This document shows positions 26,513-36,358 of a stretch of 64,000 nucleotides of DNA, piece after piece. A program made the position numbers and the translations under genes. How positions within the stretch are numbered: position 1 is the stretch's first letter; every line of letters begins with the position of its first letter. The stretch is from Microbacterium flavescens (GTDB lineage: Bacteria; Actinomycetota; Actinomycetes; Actinomycetales; Microbacteriaceae). The notes under the pieces were generated by a model that saw nothing but the letters and a program-made list of their open reading frames with translations, ran no database searches and was not told the DNA's origin. The stretch covers positions 248,001 through 312,000 of the forward strand of contig NZ_JAFIWA010000004.1 in NCBI RefSeq assembly GCF_018588945.1, written 5' to 3'.

Positions 26513-27222
26513 ACGGGATCCTTCTGGTCGGCGGGGGCGGATGCCGGAGTCGCGGTGACGACGTCGGCTTCCTTGCGGGGCGAGAAGCCCGCGATCCCCA
26601 GGTATACCGCGACGATCGCGGCGTAGACGCCGAAGATGCCGACGGCGATGATGATGCCGGTCAAGGTGCCGGTCATGCCCGCTTCCTCGACGCGGTAGGT
26701 GAGCGCGTAGCCGGCGGGCACAAGCGCGAGCGCGACTCCCAGCAGGATGCTGAACGCTCCGACCACGACCGCGTCGCGCCCCTCAGAGTGCGGGCCGGGA
26801 TCGATCACGGGACGCGCATCAGTCACGCCGGGCGCGATCTCGCGACGGGCACGCGGCCCGCGCATGGCGCGCCATCCGGCGACGAGCTCGATGAGCCCGC
26901 TGACGACGGCCCACGCGATCACCACGGAGAAGAAGCCCGTGACGGTGCGCAGCGGCACCAGCCCGCCCACCATTCCGGCGACGAGCGTCGACCCGCCGAG
27001 CGCGGCTGCGGGCCAGCGCCGGCCGGCCGGATAGACGAGCCAGACCGAGAGGAGGAGGACGAGACCCGTGGCGATCGCGAAGCCGCTGAACACCGACATC
27101 CCGACCGGTGCCGAGTGGTCGGGCGAGAACGTGATCATGACCGCGGCGAGCGCCGCCCACGCGGCACGCGCGATCTGCACATGGCGCACGTCGAACGTGC
27201 GATCGGAAGAAGCTGAGGTCAC
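26509..27222 (-). CDS. Multi-helix membrane protein, possibly DUF308/HdeD-like
   Basis: The start at GTG 27222 gives 237 residues. About six hydrophobic helices pair up as short hairpins, and the segment FFSVVIAWAVVSGLIELVAG resembles DUF308/HdeD repeats, but the match is by eye. TAGACT at 27255-27260 (minus strand) is a good -10, and AGGA lies before the start. It is followed by the coupled two-helix protein. Confidence 0.7.
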   Translation of the reverse strand: MTSASSDRTFDVRHVQIARAAWAALAAVMITFSPDHSAPVGMSVFSGFAIATGLVLLLSVWLVYPAGRRWPAAALGGSTLVAGMVGGLVPLRTVTGFFSVVIAWAVVSGLIELVAGWRAMRGPRARREIAPGVTDARPVIDPGPHSEGRDAVVVGAFSILLGVALALVPAGYALTYRVEEAGMTGTLTGIIIAVGIFGVYAAIVAVYLGIAGFSPRKEADVVTATPASAPADQKDPV

Positions 27223-27415
27223 GACGGATTCCTGAGACGGGGTGGGACACCCCCAGTCTAGTTCGTGCACGGTGGGCGGCCCTCCTCGCCGACGGCGCTC
27301 GGACGCCGCGGGCGTATCTTCCGCGCGGGGATCGTCCTCTTCTGTACGGGACCATGTCGGCCGCGTCGGTCGACGACTGCCTGCCGCGAGCGCGGTGTCC
27401 CGGAGAGAGGTCGCC

Positions 27416-30400
27416 ATGAGCACGTTCCTGTCCGTGAGCTTCACCGAGGCCGGCGCTGTCTGCACCGGCCCGTCCGAGCCGGCGCTTCAGCCGGCCGACG
27501 TCAGCACGGTCCCGCTCGCAGCCGGAGTCCTCCCGCCCGGCTTCCGCACGCCGCTCACCCATGGCTGGGCGCCGATGGGCGGCGAGGGTCTGACCGTCAC
27601 CGTCGACGCGCCGTTCTTCGGCGAGTTCGCCCTCGAGGTCGTCGCGGTGGGAGTCGACGCGGCGGCGTCGCTTGGGATCGGAGGCGGCGGGTCACCGGCC
27701 GCCCTGTCCCTCGCTCCCGCCGAGACCGGCGGGCTCGTGCTGAATGCGGTGGTGCAGACGTCGGGCGGCGGAGTGGCCTTCTCCGCGGTCGTCCCACCAC
27801 CCGCCCCCGGCGACCTCTGCATGCCGGCAGTGTGGGCGGCGGGCTCGGAGGCCGTTCTGGTGTGGGGTGGCGTTCCTGTCGCCCGGCGCCGGTTCACGGG
27901 GTCTCTGGCCGATCCCGCGGGCGAGATCGTGATCGGCGGCGGCACGGTCACCGGTTCCGCGACGATCGCGGCCGTGCGCGTGCGGGACAGCCTCACCGCC
28001 GAGGAGGACGCCGCCTTCGCCGCGGCGGGGACGGCTGGACTCGGTGAGATCGACTCGCTCGTGCTCTCGGGGGCGGAAGGCTTCCTCGGGTCGCCGACCG
28101 GTGCCGAGACGGTGTCCGGCCGGGTGCGGTGGCGTCCGTTCGAGAACGGCACGGTCTACTGGTCGGCATCGACCGGTGCGCACGCCGTCAAGGGCGAGTT
28201 CCTGACCGGGCACAATGCGCGCGGCGGAATCGCCGGGCGACTGGGGCTGCCGACGACGGCTGAAATGGGACTCGCGCAGCTCGCGGCGCATCTGCGTCTT
28301 CCGCGTGCCAAGGGCTTCAGAGGCCTGACGGTCTGGGATGTGGTGAAGTCCGCGAGCGCCCTCACCGTGGGCGACCTGGTGATCGAGGCTGGGGAAGCCG
28401 CACCGCGGCCGCCGCGGCCGACCCCCCACGTCACCGACACCTGGGACTCGTTCCGCCGAGGCGGTGATCGGTTCGACCTCGGGACCCTGGTGGGGACCGA
28501 CGCGGGCACGGTGGTCTCGGTCGCCGGCACGTCAGTCGATTCGGCTGCGCTGGTGCGCGCTGCCGCGGCTCTGCAGGTGAGCGGCGCGCCCGTCGTCGAG
28601 CACACGTCCTCTCCGCTGCGCGATCTCCTCGGTGCGGCCGACGCGGAGGCCGCCCTCATCCATGCGCAGCTCGAGCAGGTCTACACGAATTCGTTCGTCT
28701 CCACGGCGACCGGAGCCGCCCTCGCCGCCTCGGGGACGGTACAGGATCTTTTCGCCCGTCACGTCGAGGAGGAGCCCCTGCGCGGCGGCCTCCGCGGTGG
28801 TGCGCGAACCTGGCGCCGGCGCGGTCGGCCCGAGCCGGAAGTGGAACGCCCGACCGGCGCGAGCCGCGAGGAGCTGCCCGCCGACCTCGCCGCCGGTGTC
28901 AGCCAGCGCGTGCTGTCGTCGGTGCGCGACGGACTCGCGCAGCAGACGATGAGCCTGCTGGAAGCGAGCGTCCTCGCCCCCGACGCGTACCTGGAGGTTC
29001 CTCGCCTGGCGCCCGCCCTCGGAGCAGGACTCGACAGGGAGAGCACGGTCTCACTCGAGGAGACGGTTCCCGACTTCCTGACCCTCGTCGAGGAGTCGAG
29101 CAGGTTCGGCGTCGAAGTGAAGGTGGTGGCCGACGGGACGAAGTACGCGATCCTCGGCCCACGCGCCCAGATGTTCCAGAACGGCCTGCTCATCCGCACG
29201 GGCGGTGCGGGCATCATCGAGCTCTACGACGAGATCCTCGCCCACTGGCTCCTCCTCGGGGCGGCCGACGGCTTCCTGGGGCTCCCGCGCTACAGCCAGA
29301 TCTCCATCGTCGGCGGCGCCTACGCCGAGTTCGCCGGCGGGCGCATCTACTGGTCGCCCGGCACCGGCGCGCACGAGGTCCACGGGGCGATCCTGCAGCG
29401 GATGCTCCGTGACCATCCGGTGGGTGCCTCCCCGTGGGGGTTCCCCACGACCGACGAGTCCGTGGTCGCCTCCGACGCCCAGGCCCGCGTATCGCTCTTC
29501 GAGAGGGGCGCGATCTACTGGCGACCGGACATCGGCGCCGTGGCGCTGTCGGGCGACTTCCTCGCCCACTGGAACGTCAACGGCGGACTCGGGCGGTACG
29601 GCATGCCGACGAGCGAGGTGCAGAAGGATGCCGGCGGGCGGGGCCTGTCCTGGCAGACGTTCGCCTCCGGAGTGCTCGCGAAGACGGATCAGACCGGCGT
29701 CTTCGAGCAGTTCCAGGCCTCCATCACGCGGGTGACGGCGCAGAACATCGACGACGGCGTCGAATTCACGCCGCTTCCCCGGAGCGACACGACTGCCGAG
29801 CTCTTCGTCAAGGGATGGGTGTGGGTGGACGGCGTGGAGGTGCTCCATCGCGAGAGCGGCCGCGCCAACACCGCCGTCGACCTCGACTGGGTCACCGCCC
29901 CGTTCACGCTGCGTCCCGAGACCACCGTTCGGCTGCGCATCGAGGCATGGGACCACGACAGCGCGAGCAGGAACGACCATCTCGCGACCCTCGACAGGAC
30001 GTGGACCTACGGCGACGGGCTCTGGGGCTTCGCCGGCACGTTCGGCCCCCATCTCGAGCAGGGTCCGACCGAATGGACTCCGAGCAACGCCGACCAGGGC
30101 GACGTGAAGTTCTCCTACGCCATCACCCTGCCGAGCGTGACGGATCAGCAGCGGATGCGCGAACACCACTTCTGGCGCTTCCGCAACGCCGGCCGCGACA
30201 ACCTGCCGTGGACGATGTACAAGGAGACGTTCGTCGACATCGACGGCGATGAGGTCAACTACTTCACCGACCCGTTCGACAGCTGGTACTACGACTCCGA
30301 GTACGAGGACGTCGCAGACGGAGGCAACTGCTTCGGCTACTCCGTGTCCGCGCAACACGCGTTCTTCGGCCTGGGTCCGATCCCGCAGCCACTCTCGCTT

Positions 30401-31939
30401 CAGCTCAGCGACCAGCGCGACGACGCGGTCTGGCGCGTGATCAACCGTGCGCAGGGGACGCAGAAGGCGGCGAGCGTCGTGCTCTGGAAGATCGGGGCGA
30501 AGCTGTCGTCGGACTACTGCGACCCGCGCCAGGTCTGGGCGCGGGTGAAGCGCAGCACCGATCAGGGGATGCCTGTCGTCCTGTCCTTCCGCAAGAAGGA
30601 CGCCGGCCATGCGGTTCTCGTCTACCACTGCGACCAGCAGCCCGACGGGATCAAGCGCATGTACATCGCCGACTCGAACGTGCCGTGGGGATCGGGATCG
30701 ACCGCGAACGACCAGTCGATGTTCGAGGTGCGCACCGACGGGTCATACGCCATCAAGCCCGACGGCATGTACGACGATTGGGAAGCCGGCCCGTGGGAGC
30801 GCGGCTCGATCGGCGAGCGCTACATGATGGACATCCCCGCTCACACGGTCGCCTCGCCGCTGCGCACCCCGACATGGGACATGGTCACCGCGCTCGCCTG
30901 CCTCGTCGGCGGCATCCTCACGAGCGACGGCGCCGGCATCTCGCAGGTCGAGGCGGGCGGTCGCAAGCTCGTAGGCGATCAGCGCCGCCGGCTGCTCGAC
31001 GAGTGGCGCGGACAGGCCGTTATCAGCGCGGCCGCCGCGATGGCCGGGATCGTCGAGAGGGTGGAGCCGGATGCCGCGGCCACGCCGAGCCCGTGGCTCG
31101 GAGGTCTGCGCGCACAGGAGCGGCTGGCGACCTCTGCGTCGCTGCTCACCGGCTTCGCGGCCGCAGCTCAGGTCGACGTCCAGGTGGCGAGTTCGGCACT
31201 GCAGTCGGCCGCCGTGCTCCCCGGCTGGGCGACGGCGAAGGAGTCCTGGGGCGTGATCGCCGCAGAGGCCGGCACCTGGGCCGACGAACTGGAGCTGGAA
31301 ATCGAGCGGCGGCCGGAGCTCGATCTCGACACGATCATCACCGCCGGCGGGCTGCCCCGGGCCGCGTTCATCCATGCCGAGGATGACAGGGTCGGCGGCC
31401 CGGAGGTCGTCGCGTTCCAGGGTCCCATCCCTGACGACCTCCGCGTGACGCTGCGGGGTCGCGGCGGGGCATACCGGCACTCCATCGCCGGGCGCGGCGG
31501 ACTGGTCCGCCTGGCTTCCTCACTCGCGTCGGGATCGACCGACTCCGTTGCGGCCGAGCGGCTGGCCGGGGACCGGCCCGGCATCCGCATCGAGACGACG
31601 GGGGGCGAGAAGACCGTGTCGGCGTCCCTCGCCGTCCCCTCCGACGCCGGTGGGCTCGGATGGACGCTGCCCCTCGGGGTGTCGCCGGCCGCCGAGTCGA
31701 CCGTCCGGTGGATGGCGGGGCGTCCGGGGATCGTCATCCAGCACGGCGGCGCGGTTCCGGAGGGTGAATTCCGCTGGAGCACCCGCGCGGAGGCGGTCTA
31801 CCGGTCGCCCGCCGCTCAAGCCGGTGAGATCGTCCGGATCATGCCGGCCGATGCGGCGTCACCGCTCGGAGCGATGCGGCTGCAGCGCGAGTCGGTGCTC
31901 GGCGACCTCATCTCGACGGAGCTGGTCGACCCGGGATGA
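27416..31939 (+). CDS. Giant LGFP-repeat protein with a papain-like cysteine-protease-type centre
   Basis: A 1507-residue protein with a clear GGAGAGAGG ribosome-binding site. The N-terminal ~200 residues are glycine-rich beta, perhaps a concanavalin-like domain. LGFP-type repeats occur at about 222-280 and 618-735 (FLGSPTGAE, YWSASTGAHAVKGEFL, IYWSPGTGAHEVHG, LGRYGMPTSE). A C2/galactose-binding-like beta domain spans about 790-880. At 960-1095 there is a peptidase-like core: Cys972 in GGNCFGYS, His1065 in AGHAVLVYH and Asp1086/Asn1088 in IADSNVPWG. No signal peptide or membrane helix is seen. LGFP modules normally bind cell-wall material, so its location is unclear. The family as a whole is not one I recognise. 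Confidence 0.7.
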   Translation: MSTFLSVSFTEAGAVCTGPSEPALQPADVSTVPLAAGVLPPGFRTPLTHGWAPMGGEGLTVTVDAPFFGEFALEVVAVGVDAAASLGIGGGGSPAALSLAPAETGGLVLNAVVQTSGGGVAFSAVVPPPAPGDLCMPAVWAAGSEAVLVWGGVPVARRRFTGSLADPAGEIVIGGGTVTGSATIAAVRVRDSLTAEEDAAFAAAGTAGLGEIDSLVLSGAEGFLGSPTGAETVSGRVRWRPFENGTVYWSASTGAHAVKGEFLTGHNARGGIAGRLGLPTTAEMGLAQLAAHLRLPRAKGFRGLTVWDVVKSASALTVGDLVIEAGEAAPRPPRPTPHVTDTWDSFRRGGDRFDLGTLVGTDAGTVVSVAGTSVDSAALVRAAAALQVSGAPVVEHTSSPLRDLLGAADAEAALIHAQLEQVYTNSFVSTATGAALAASGTVQDLFARHVEEEPLRGGLRGGARTWRRRGRPEPEVERPTGASREELPADLAAGVSQRVLSSVRDGLAQQTMSLLEASVLAPDAYLEVPRLAPALGAGLDRESTVSLEETVPDFLTLVEESSRFGVEVKVVADGTKYAILGPRAQMFQNGLLIRTGGAGIIELYDEILAHWLLLGAADGFLGLPRYSQISIVGGAYAEFAGGRIYWSPGTGAHEVHGAILQRMLRDHPVGASPWGFPTTDESVVASDAQARVSLFERGAIYWRPDIGAVALSGDFLAHWNVNGGLGRYGMPTSEVQKDAGGRGLSWQTFASGVLAKTDQTGVFEQFQASITRVTAQNIDDGVEFTPLPRSDTTAELFVKGWVWVDGVEVLHRESGRANTAVDLDWVTAPFTLRPETTVRLRIEAWDHDSASRNDHLATLDRTWTYGDGLWGFAGTFGPHLEQGPTEWTPSNADQGDVKFSYAITLPSVTDQQRMREHHFWRFRNAGRDNLPWTMYKETFVDIDGDEVNYFTDPFDSWYYDSEYEDVADGGNCFGYSVSAQHAFFGLGPIPQPLSLQLSDQRDDAVWRVINRAQGTQKAASVVLWKIGAKLSSDYCDPRQVWARVKRSTDQGMPVVLSFRKKDAGHAVLVYHCDQQPDGIKRMYIADSNVPWGSGSTANDQSMFEVRTDGSYAIKPDGMYDDWEAGPWERGSIGERYMMDIPAHTVASPLRTPTWDMVTALACLVGGILTSDGAGISQVEAGGRKLVGDQRRRLLDEWRGQAVISAAAAMAGIVERVEPDAAATPSPWLGGLRAQERLATSASLLTGFAAAAQVDVQVASSALQSAAVLPGWATAKESWGVIAAEAGTWADELELEIERRPELDLDTIITAGGLPRAAFIHAEDDRVGGPEVVAFQGPIPDDLRVTLRGRGGAYRHSIAGRGGLVRLASSLASGSTDSVAAERLAGDRPGIRIETTGGEKTVSASLAVPSDAGGLGWTLPLGVSPAAESTVRWMAGRPGIVIQHGGAVPEGEFRWSTRAEAVYRSPAAQAGEIVRIMPADAASPLGAMRLQRESVLGDLISTELVDPG

Positions 31940-31945
31940 GTCCGC

Positions 31946-33331
31946 TCAGCCGAGGGAATCGAGAATCTCGACCAGCAGCTCGTAGGTCGTGAGGGGGCTG
32001 ATGATCGCGAACCGCAGCACTGGCTCGCCGGCGTGCGAACTGGGCACGACGAATCCGCGCTGATCGTCGAGCAGGCGGTCGGACCAGGCCTGGTACTCGG
32101 CGGCCGACCAGCCTTCACGGCGGAAGACCACGACCGACAGCTGCGGGTCGCGCACCAGCGACAGCCCGTCGCGGCGCTCGATCTCGTCGGCGATGCGGCG
32201 CGCGAGGTTGATGCCGTGCGCGATCGTCGCCCGGTACTGCTCGGTGCCATGGGTGGCGAGCGAGAACCACAGGGGCAGCCCCCGCGAGCGCCGCGTGAGC
32301 TGCACCGCGAGGTCGGAGGGGTTCCAGTCGGGCGACTCGGTCAGCGTGTCGAGATATTCCGCCTTCTGCGTGTGGGCCCGCAGTGCGAGCGACGGCTCCC
32401 GGTAGATGAGGGCGCAGGCGTCGAAGGGCGCGAACAGCCACTTGTGCGGGTCGACGATGACCGAGTCGGCGAGCTCGACGCCCGCGAACGCCGGGCGCAT
32501 CTCCTCGACCAGCATGGCCGCGAGCCCGTAGGCGCCGTCGACGTGGAGCCAGATGTCCCGAGCCTTCGTCGCAGCGGCGACCCCCGCGATGTCGTCGACG
32601 ATGCCGAAGTTGGTCGTGCCGCCCGTCGCCACCACGGCGAACACCGCGTCGGCGTGGTCGTCGAGGGCGCGCGCGACGGCATCGCCGTGCAGGCGGCCGT
32701 CGGCGCCCGGTGCCGCAGTGATCACGTCGACGTCCATGACGGCGGCAGCCGACGCGATCGACGAGTGCGCCTCGGCGCTGCACAGCACGGCCCAGCGCGC
32801 CGGGTCGGGGCGCCCCGCATCGCGGTTGCGCTGCCGCGCGGCATCCCGAGCAGTCACGAGTGCCGAGAGATTCCCGACCGTGCCGCCCTGCACGAACACG
32901 CCGCCCGCGCTCTCGGGCAGCCCGAACTCGCGGGCGAGCCAGTGCAGCACCTCGTTCTCGGCGAAGACGGCGCCGGCGCCCTCCATCCACGAACCGCCGT
33001 AGATCGCCGACGCCGAGACCACGACGTCGAACGCGAGCGACGCCTTGCTCGGCGCGGAGGGGATGAACGAGAGGTATCCCGGGTGATCGGTCGAGATGCA
33101 CGCCGGCGCGAGGACGTTCTCGAACAGCGCGATGGCACGGCGAGCGCCGATGCCGTCCTCGGTGATGGAGCCCGACGCGAGACGGGCCAGGTCATTCGGA
33201 CGCATGGGCTTGTCGAGCGGCACGTCCTTGTAGAGCGCGCGGCGCCGCGCGTAGTCGAGCACGTCGTCGACGGCATGCCGGGTCTCGTCGGAGATCGCGT
33301 GCATCTGCTCGGGGCGGGCGGGCGAGGTCAT
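31946..33331 (-). CDS. PLP-dependent group II amino-acid decarboxylase
   Basis: A 461-residue fold-type I decarboxylase of the aromatic/DOPA/diaminobutyrate group. It has HPGYLSFIPSAPS, the GGTVGNLSAL phosphate-binding segment, HVDGAYG with the PLP aspartate, and the PLP lysine in DPHKWLF. ATG 33331 has GGAG eight bases upstream; an in-frame GTG at 33343 is possible. Substrate cannot be assigned: tryptophan, tyrosine and diaminobutyrate are all used by relatives. It is convergent with the LGFP gene, six bases apart. Confidence 0.88.
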   Translation of the reverse strand: MTSPARPEQMHAISDETRHAVDDVLDYARRRALYKDVPLDKPMRPNDLARLASGSITEDGIGARRAIALFENVLAPACISTDHPGYLSFIPSAPSKASLAFDVVVSASAIYGGSWMEGAGAVFAENEVLHWLAREFGLPESAGGVFVQGGTVGNLSALVTARDAARQRNRDAGRPDPARWAVLCSAEAHSSIASAAAVMDVDVITAAPGADGRLHGDAVARALDDHADAVFAVVATGGTTNFGIVDDIAGVAAATKARDIWLHVDGAYGLAAMLVEEMRPAFAGVELADSVIVDPHKWLFAPFDACALIYREPSLALRAHTQKAEYLDTLTESPDWNPSDLAVQLTRRSRGLPLWFSLATHGTEQYRATIAHGINLARRIADEIERRDGLSLVRDPQLSVVVFRREGWSAAEYQAWSDRLLDDQRGFVVPSSHAGEPVLRFAIISPLTTYELLVEILDSLG

Positions 33332-33499
33332 GGGCTGCTCCACGGTTCGGGTGACAGTCCACGGTAGATCCCGCCGCGCGGGTTGTCACTCCGAGGGCTG
33401 CGCGAACCGGTCAGGATTGGAGAAGCGGATGCCGCGGCCCCTGCGTAGCGTGAAGTGCGAAGTCGATCCCACCGACCGCACCACGTGAAGGAGAAGGCC

Positions 33500-33949
33500 A
33501 TGGCCGAGAAGACCACGCAGGACTCGAGCACCGGACTGTCCGCCGAGGAGCGGGCGGCCATCAAGGAGCGCGCGAAGGAGCTGCGGGCGCAGGAGAAGGC
33601 GGGCAAGAACCGCGAGGCCGGGCTCAAGTCGGTGCTCGACGCGATCGCCAAGCTGGACGGCACTGACAAGCAGATCTGCGAGGGTCTCGTGAAGGTCGTG
33701 GGCGAAGTCGCCCCCGAGCTCGTCGGCAAGACCTACTACGGCATGCCCGGGTTCGCGAACGGCGACGGCAAGATGGTCGTCTTCGTTCAGCCGGCCGGCA
33801 AGTTCAAGACGCGCTATGCGACGCTCGGCTTCGAGCACCCCGCGAGCCTCGACGACGGCGACATGTGGGCGACCGCCTTCGCGGTCCTCGCGTGGAACGA
33901 CGCCGTCGAGAAGAAGGTCACCGCTCTGGTGAAGAAGGCGGTCTCGTAG
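33500..33949 (+). CDS. DUF1801/YdhG-type small protein
   Basis: A 149-residue protein with a charged, lysine-rich N-terminus (about residues 1-45) and a DUF1801-like core with YYGMPGFANGDGK, VVFVQPAGKFK and TLGFEHPASLDDG. GAAGGAGAAGG precedes the ATG. Members are often annotated as iron-chaperone-like or of unknown function; nothing here adds a specific role. Confidence 0.8.
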   Translation: MAEKTTQDSSTGLSAEERAAIKERAKELRAQEKAGKNREAGLKSVLDAIAKLDGTDKQICEGLVKVVGEVAPELVGKTYYGMPGFANGDGKMVVFVQPAGKFKTRYATLGFEHPASLDDGDMWATAFAVLAWNDAVEKKVTALVKKAVS

Positions 33950-33950
33950 A

Positions 33951-33984
33951 GGCGTTTCGTCTCGCTTCGCTCGCTCAACGACCG
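33951..33984. repeat. Dispersed 34-bp repeat, copy 2
   Basis: This copy, in reverse orientation, begins right after the DUF1801 stop. The convergent flavin-type gene ends inside it: the TGA within the repeat's TTGAGC is that gene's stop codon. Confidence 0.85.
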
Positions 33985-34364
33985 GGGGCGCCCCGGAACT
34001 GCGGTGAGCCGAGCACGCGCTCGACCGTCAGCTCGAGCACGATCCGCTCGGGATTGACCCGCGGTTGGCGGTAGCGCGCCGCGTACAACTCGACGGCGTG
34101 GGCAACGGCATCCGCTTCCTCTCTTATGGAGACAGTGCCCTCGAAGCTGATCCAGCGCGCGCGGTCGACCGAGCAGATGGATGCCCGGCCACGGCGCTGC
34201 GCGTTGAGGAACTTCTGCGAGCCGCGGGTGCCGATCACACGCACGATGCCTCCTTCATAGGTGAAGCCGACCGGCACGGCGTGGATGCGATCACGCCGGC
34301 CGAGGGTGGACAGGGTGGCGAGGTGGTACTCGCGGAGGAACTCGAGCGCGGCGTCGGTCAGCAC
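33975..34364 (-). CDS. PNPOx-like (F420/flavin-dependent) split-barrel protein
   Basis: A 129-residue single-domain split beta-barrel of the pyridoxamine-phosphate-oxidase superfamily, with ATLSTLGRRDRIHAVPVGF, VRVIGTRGSQKFLNAQ and WISFEGTVSIRE. Such proteins in actinobacteria often bind F420 or FMN (TIGR03618-like). The start is GTG 34364. The last codons and the stop fall in dispersed repeat copy 2, so repeat insertion may have replaced the native C-terminus. Confidence 0.82.
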   Translation of the reverse strand: MLTDAALEFLREYHLATLSTLGRRDRIHAVPVGFTYEGGIVRVIGTRGSQKFLNAQRRGRASICSVDRARWISFEGTVSIREEADAVAHAVELYAARYRQPRVNPERIVLELTVERVLGSPQFRGAPGR

Positions 34365-34430
34365 CGGTCCAGCCTCGCACGGTGAGGGTGGGGGCGGTGC
34401 ACAGGGCGCGGAACCTCGAGTCCGTCGGGG

Positions 34431-34934
34431 TCAGTCGGCGTGCTGCGGAGGCCAGACCACCCGGAAGCGCTCGAACACGATCTCGTCGGCCTCGGACCAC
34501 TCGCGCCCCTCCGCCGCGGAGACGCGGATCCAGTACTGGCGGTGATCGCGCTGCCAGCTGGCGAGGCTCAGGTCGTCCTCGCCTTCGTCCGCCGCGAAGG
34601 CGGCGTCGGCGCTCGCGAAGTCGCCGAGGCGCAGCTCAACCGCGCGGAGGATGACCGTCGGCACGCCTCGCCCGTCGCACGCGATCCAATGGGACCCGAT
34701 GCGAGGAACTCCGTCGCCGCTCGCGACGTAGGTCTCGACGAGTTCCGACGTCGCGCGCTTCCTCCCGCTCAGCACGTGCGCGAGGAGCTGGTCGGCAAGC
34801 CCCTCCGAGTCACCGAAATGCTCGACGGTGTATTCAGCGCTCGCGACGAGTGCTTCGGGGTGCGCGGCGGCGTATTCCTCCCACATTCGACGTCCGGCTT
34901 CGACGTCGACCGGCGCTGCAGGTGATGAAGTCAC
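34431..34934 (-). CDS. ASCH-domain protein
   Basis: With the start at GTG 34934 the protein has 167 residues. The ASCH fold is shown by GRKRATSELVETYVASGDGVPRIGSHWIACDG and the closing REWSEADEIVFERFRVVW. ASCH proteins are PUA-like and thought to bind RNA or nucleotides; some have N-acetylcytidine amidohydrolase activity. No partner is evident. No strong ribosome-binding site is seen, so the start is approximate. Confidence 0.8.
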   Translation of the reverse strand: MTSSPAAPVDVEAGRRMWEEYAAAHPEALVASAEYTVEHFGDSEGLADQLLAHVLSGRKRATSELVETYVASGDGVPRIGSHWIACDGRGVPTVILRAVELRLGDFASADAAFAADEGEDDLSLASWQRDHRQYWIRVSAAEGREWSEADEIVFERFRVVWPPQHAD

Positions 34935-34981
34935 TTCTTCATGGTGCCAAACGCGCGGACGTGTCGCAGCAGCGAGGCCCA

Positions 34982-36358
34982 CTAGTTGAAGTCGCCCGCC
35001 GGGGCCATGTCGGTGAAGCGTGAGAAGTGACCCTGGAACGCGACGGTGATCGTGTCGGTCGGGCCGTTTCGGTGCTTGGCGACGATGAGGTCGGCCTCGC
35101 CGGCGCGCGGGCTCTCCTTCTCGTAGGCGGCCTCGCGGTGCAGAAGCACGACCATGTCGGCGTCCTGCTCGATCGAGCCCGATTCACGGAGGTCGGAGAG
35201 CGCCGGCTTCTTGTCGGCGCGCTGCTCGGGACCACGGTTCAGCTGGGACAGCGCGATCACCGGGCACGCGAGCTCCTTGGCGAGGAGCTTGAGGGCGCGC
35301 GAGAACTCCGAGACCTCCTGCTGGCGCGACTCGACGCGCTTGCCGCTCGTCATGAGCTGGAGGTAGTCGATGACGACCATCTTCAGGCCGGCCTTCTGCT
35401 TGAGGCGACGGCACTTCGCGCGGATCTCGACGAGCGTCATGTTCGGGCTGTCGTCGATGTACAGCGGCGCGTCGTTGATGCGACCCCGAGTGGCCGCGAT
35501 CGTCGTCCAGTCGCGCGAGTCGAGCGTTCCCTTGCGCATCGCCTGCAGCGGGACGGAGCCTTCGGCGCTCATGAGGCGCATCGCGATCTCGCTGCGCCCC
35601 ATCTCGAGCGAGAAGAAGATCGTCGGCATGTCGTGCTTGATCGCGGCGGCGCGCGCGAAGTCGAGGGCGAGCGTGGACTTACCCATCGCGGGCCTGGCGG
35701 CGATGATGATCATCTGGCCGGGGTGCAGGCCGTTGGTGAGCTGGTCGAGCCCCGAGAAGCCGGTCGGGATGCCGGTCATCTGACCGTCGCGACCGCGGGC
35801 CGCCTCGATCTCTTCGACGGCCGCGTCGACCGCGATCGTGAGCGGAACGTAGTCCTCGGCCGCTTCCGCACCGGTGACCGAGTAGATCTCGGCCTGCGCG
35901 TTGTTGACGAGGTCGAGCGCCTCGCCCTGGCCCGAGTACCCCATCTGCACGATGCGGGTGCCGGCGTCGACGAGACGGCGGAGCAGGGCGCGCTCCGACA
36001 CGATCGACGCGTAGTAGCCCGCATTGGCGGCCGTCGGCACGATCGACGTGAGGGTGTGCAGGTAGTCGGCGCCGCCGGCGCGCTGCAGCTCGCCCGTCTT
36101 GATCAGCTCGTCGGTGACGGCGACGACGTCTGTCGGCTCGCCGTGCGAGTACAGCGTGAGGATCGCCTCGAAGATCAGCTCGTGCTTCGGGATGTAGAAG
36201 TCGACACCTCGGAGCGTCTCGATGACGTCGGCGACGGCATCCTTCGACAGGAGCATGCCTCCGAGCGCGCTCTGCTCGGCGAGGAGATCGTGCGGGGGAG
36301 TCCGCTCGAACTCACGGGGGCCGCCCATGCGCTCTTCGGAGATGTCGGCGATCGACAT
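34982..36358 (-). CDS. dnaB: Replicative DNA helicase DnaB
   Basis: A 458-residue hexameric helicase without an intein. The N-terminal DnaB domain starts PHDLLAEQSALGGML. The RecA-like domain has Walker A ARPAMGKST at about 221-229, FFSLEM, the Walker B region VVIDYLQLM and the arginine-finger-region AKHRNGPT. The start is ATG 36358 with GGAGGA upstream; the much longer upstream reading is spurious. It unwinds DNA at the fork and interacts with primase and the loader. Upstream lies a DnaA-box-rich stretch. Confidence 0.95.
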   Translation of the reverse strand: MSIADISEERMGGPREFERTPPHDLLAEQSALGGMLLSKDAVADVIETLRGVDFYIPKHELIFEAILTLYSHGEPTDVVAVTDELIKTGELQRAGGADYLHTLTSIVPTAANAGYYASIVSERALLRRLVDAGTRIVQMGYSGQGEALDLVNNAQAEIYSVTGAEAAEDYVPLTIAVDAAVEEIEAARGRDGQMTGIPTGFSGLDQLTNGLHPGQMIIIAARPAMGKSTLALDFARAAAIKHDMPTIFFSLEMGRSEIAMRLMSAEGSVPLQAMRKGTLDSRDWTTIAATRGRINDAPLYIDDSPNMTLVEIRAKCRRLKQKAGLKMVVIDYLQLMTSGKRVESRQQEVSEFSRALKLLAKELACPVIALSQLNRGPEQRADKKPALSDLRESGSIEQDADMVVLLHREAAYEKESPRAGEADLIVAKHRNGPTDTITVAFQGHFSRFTDMAPAGDFN

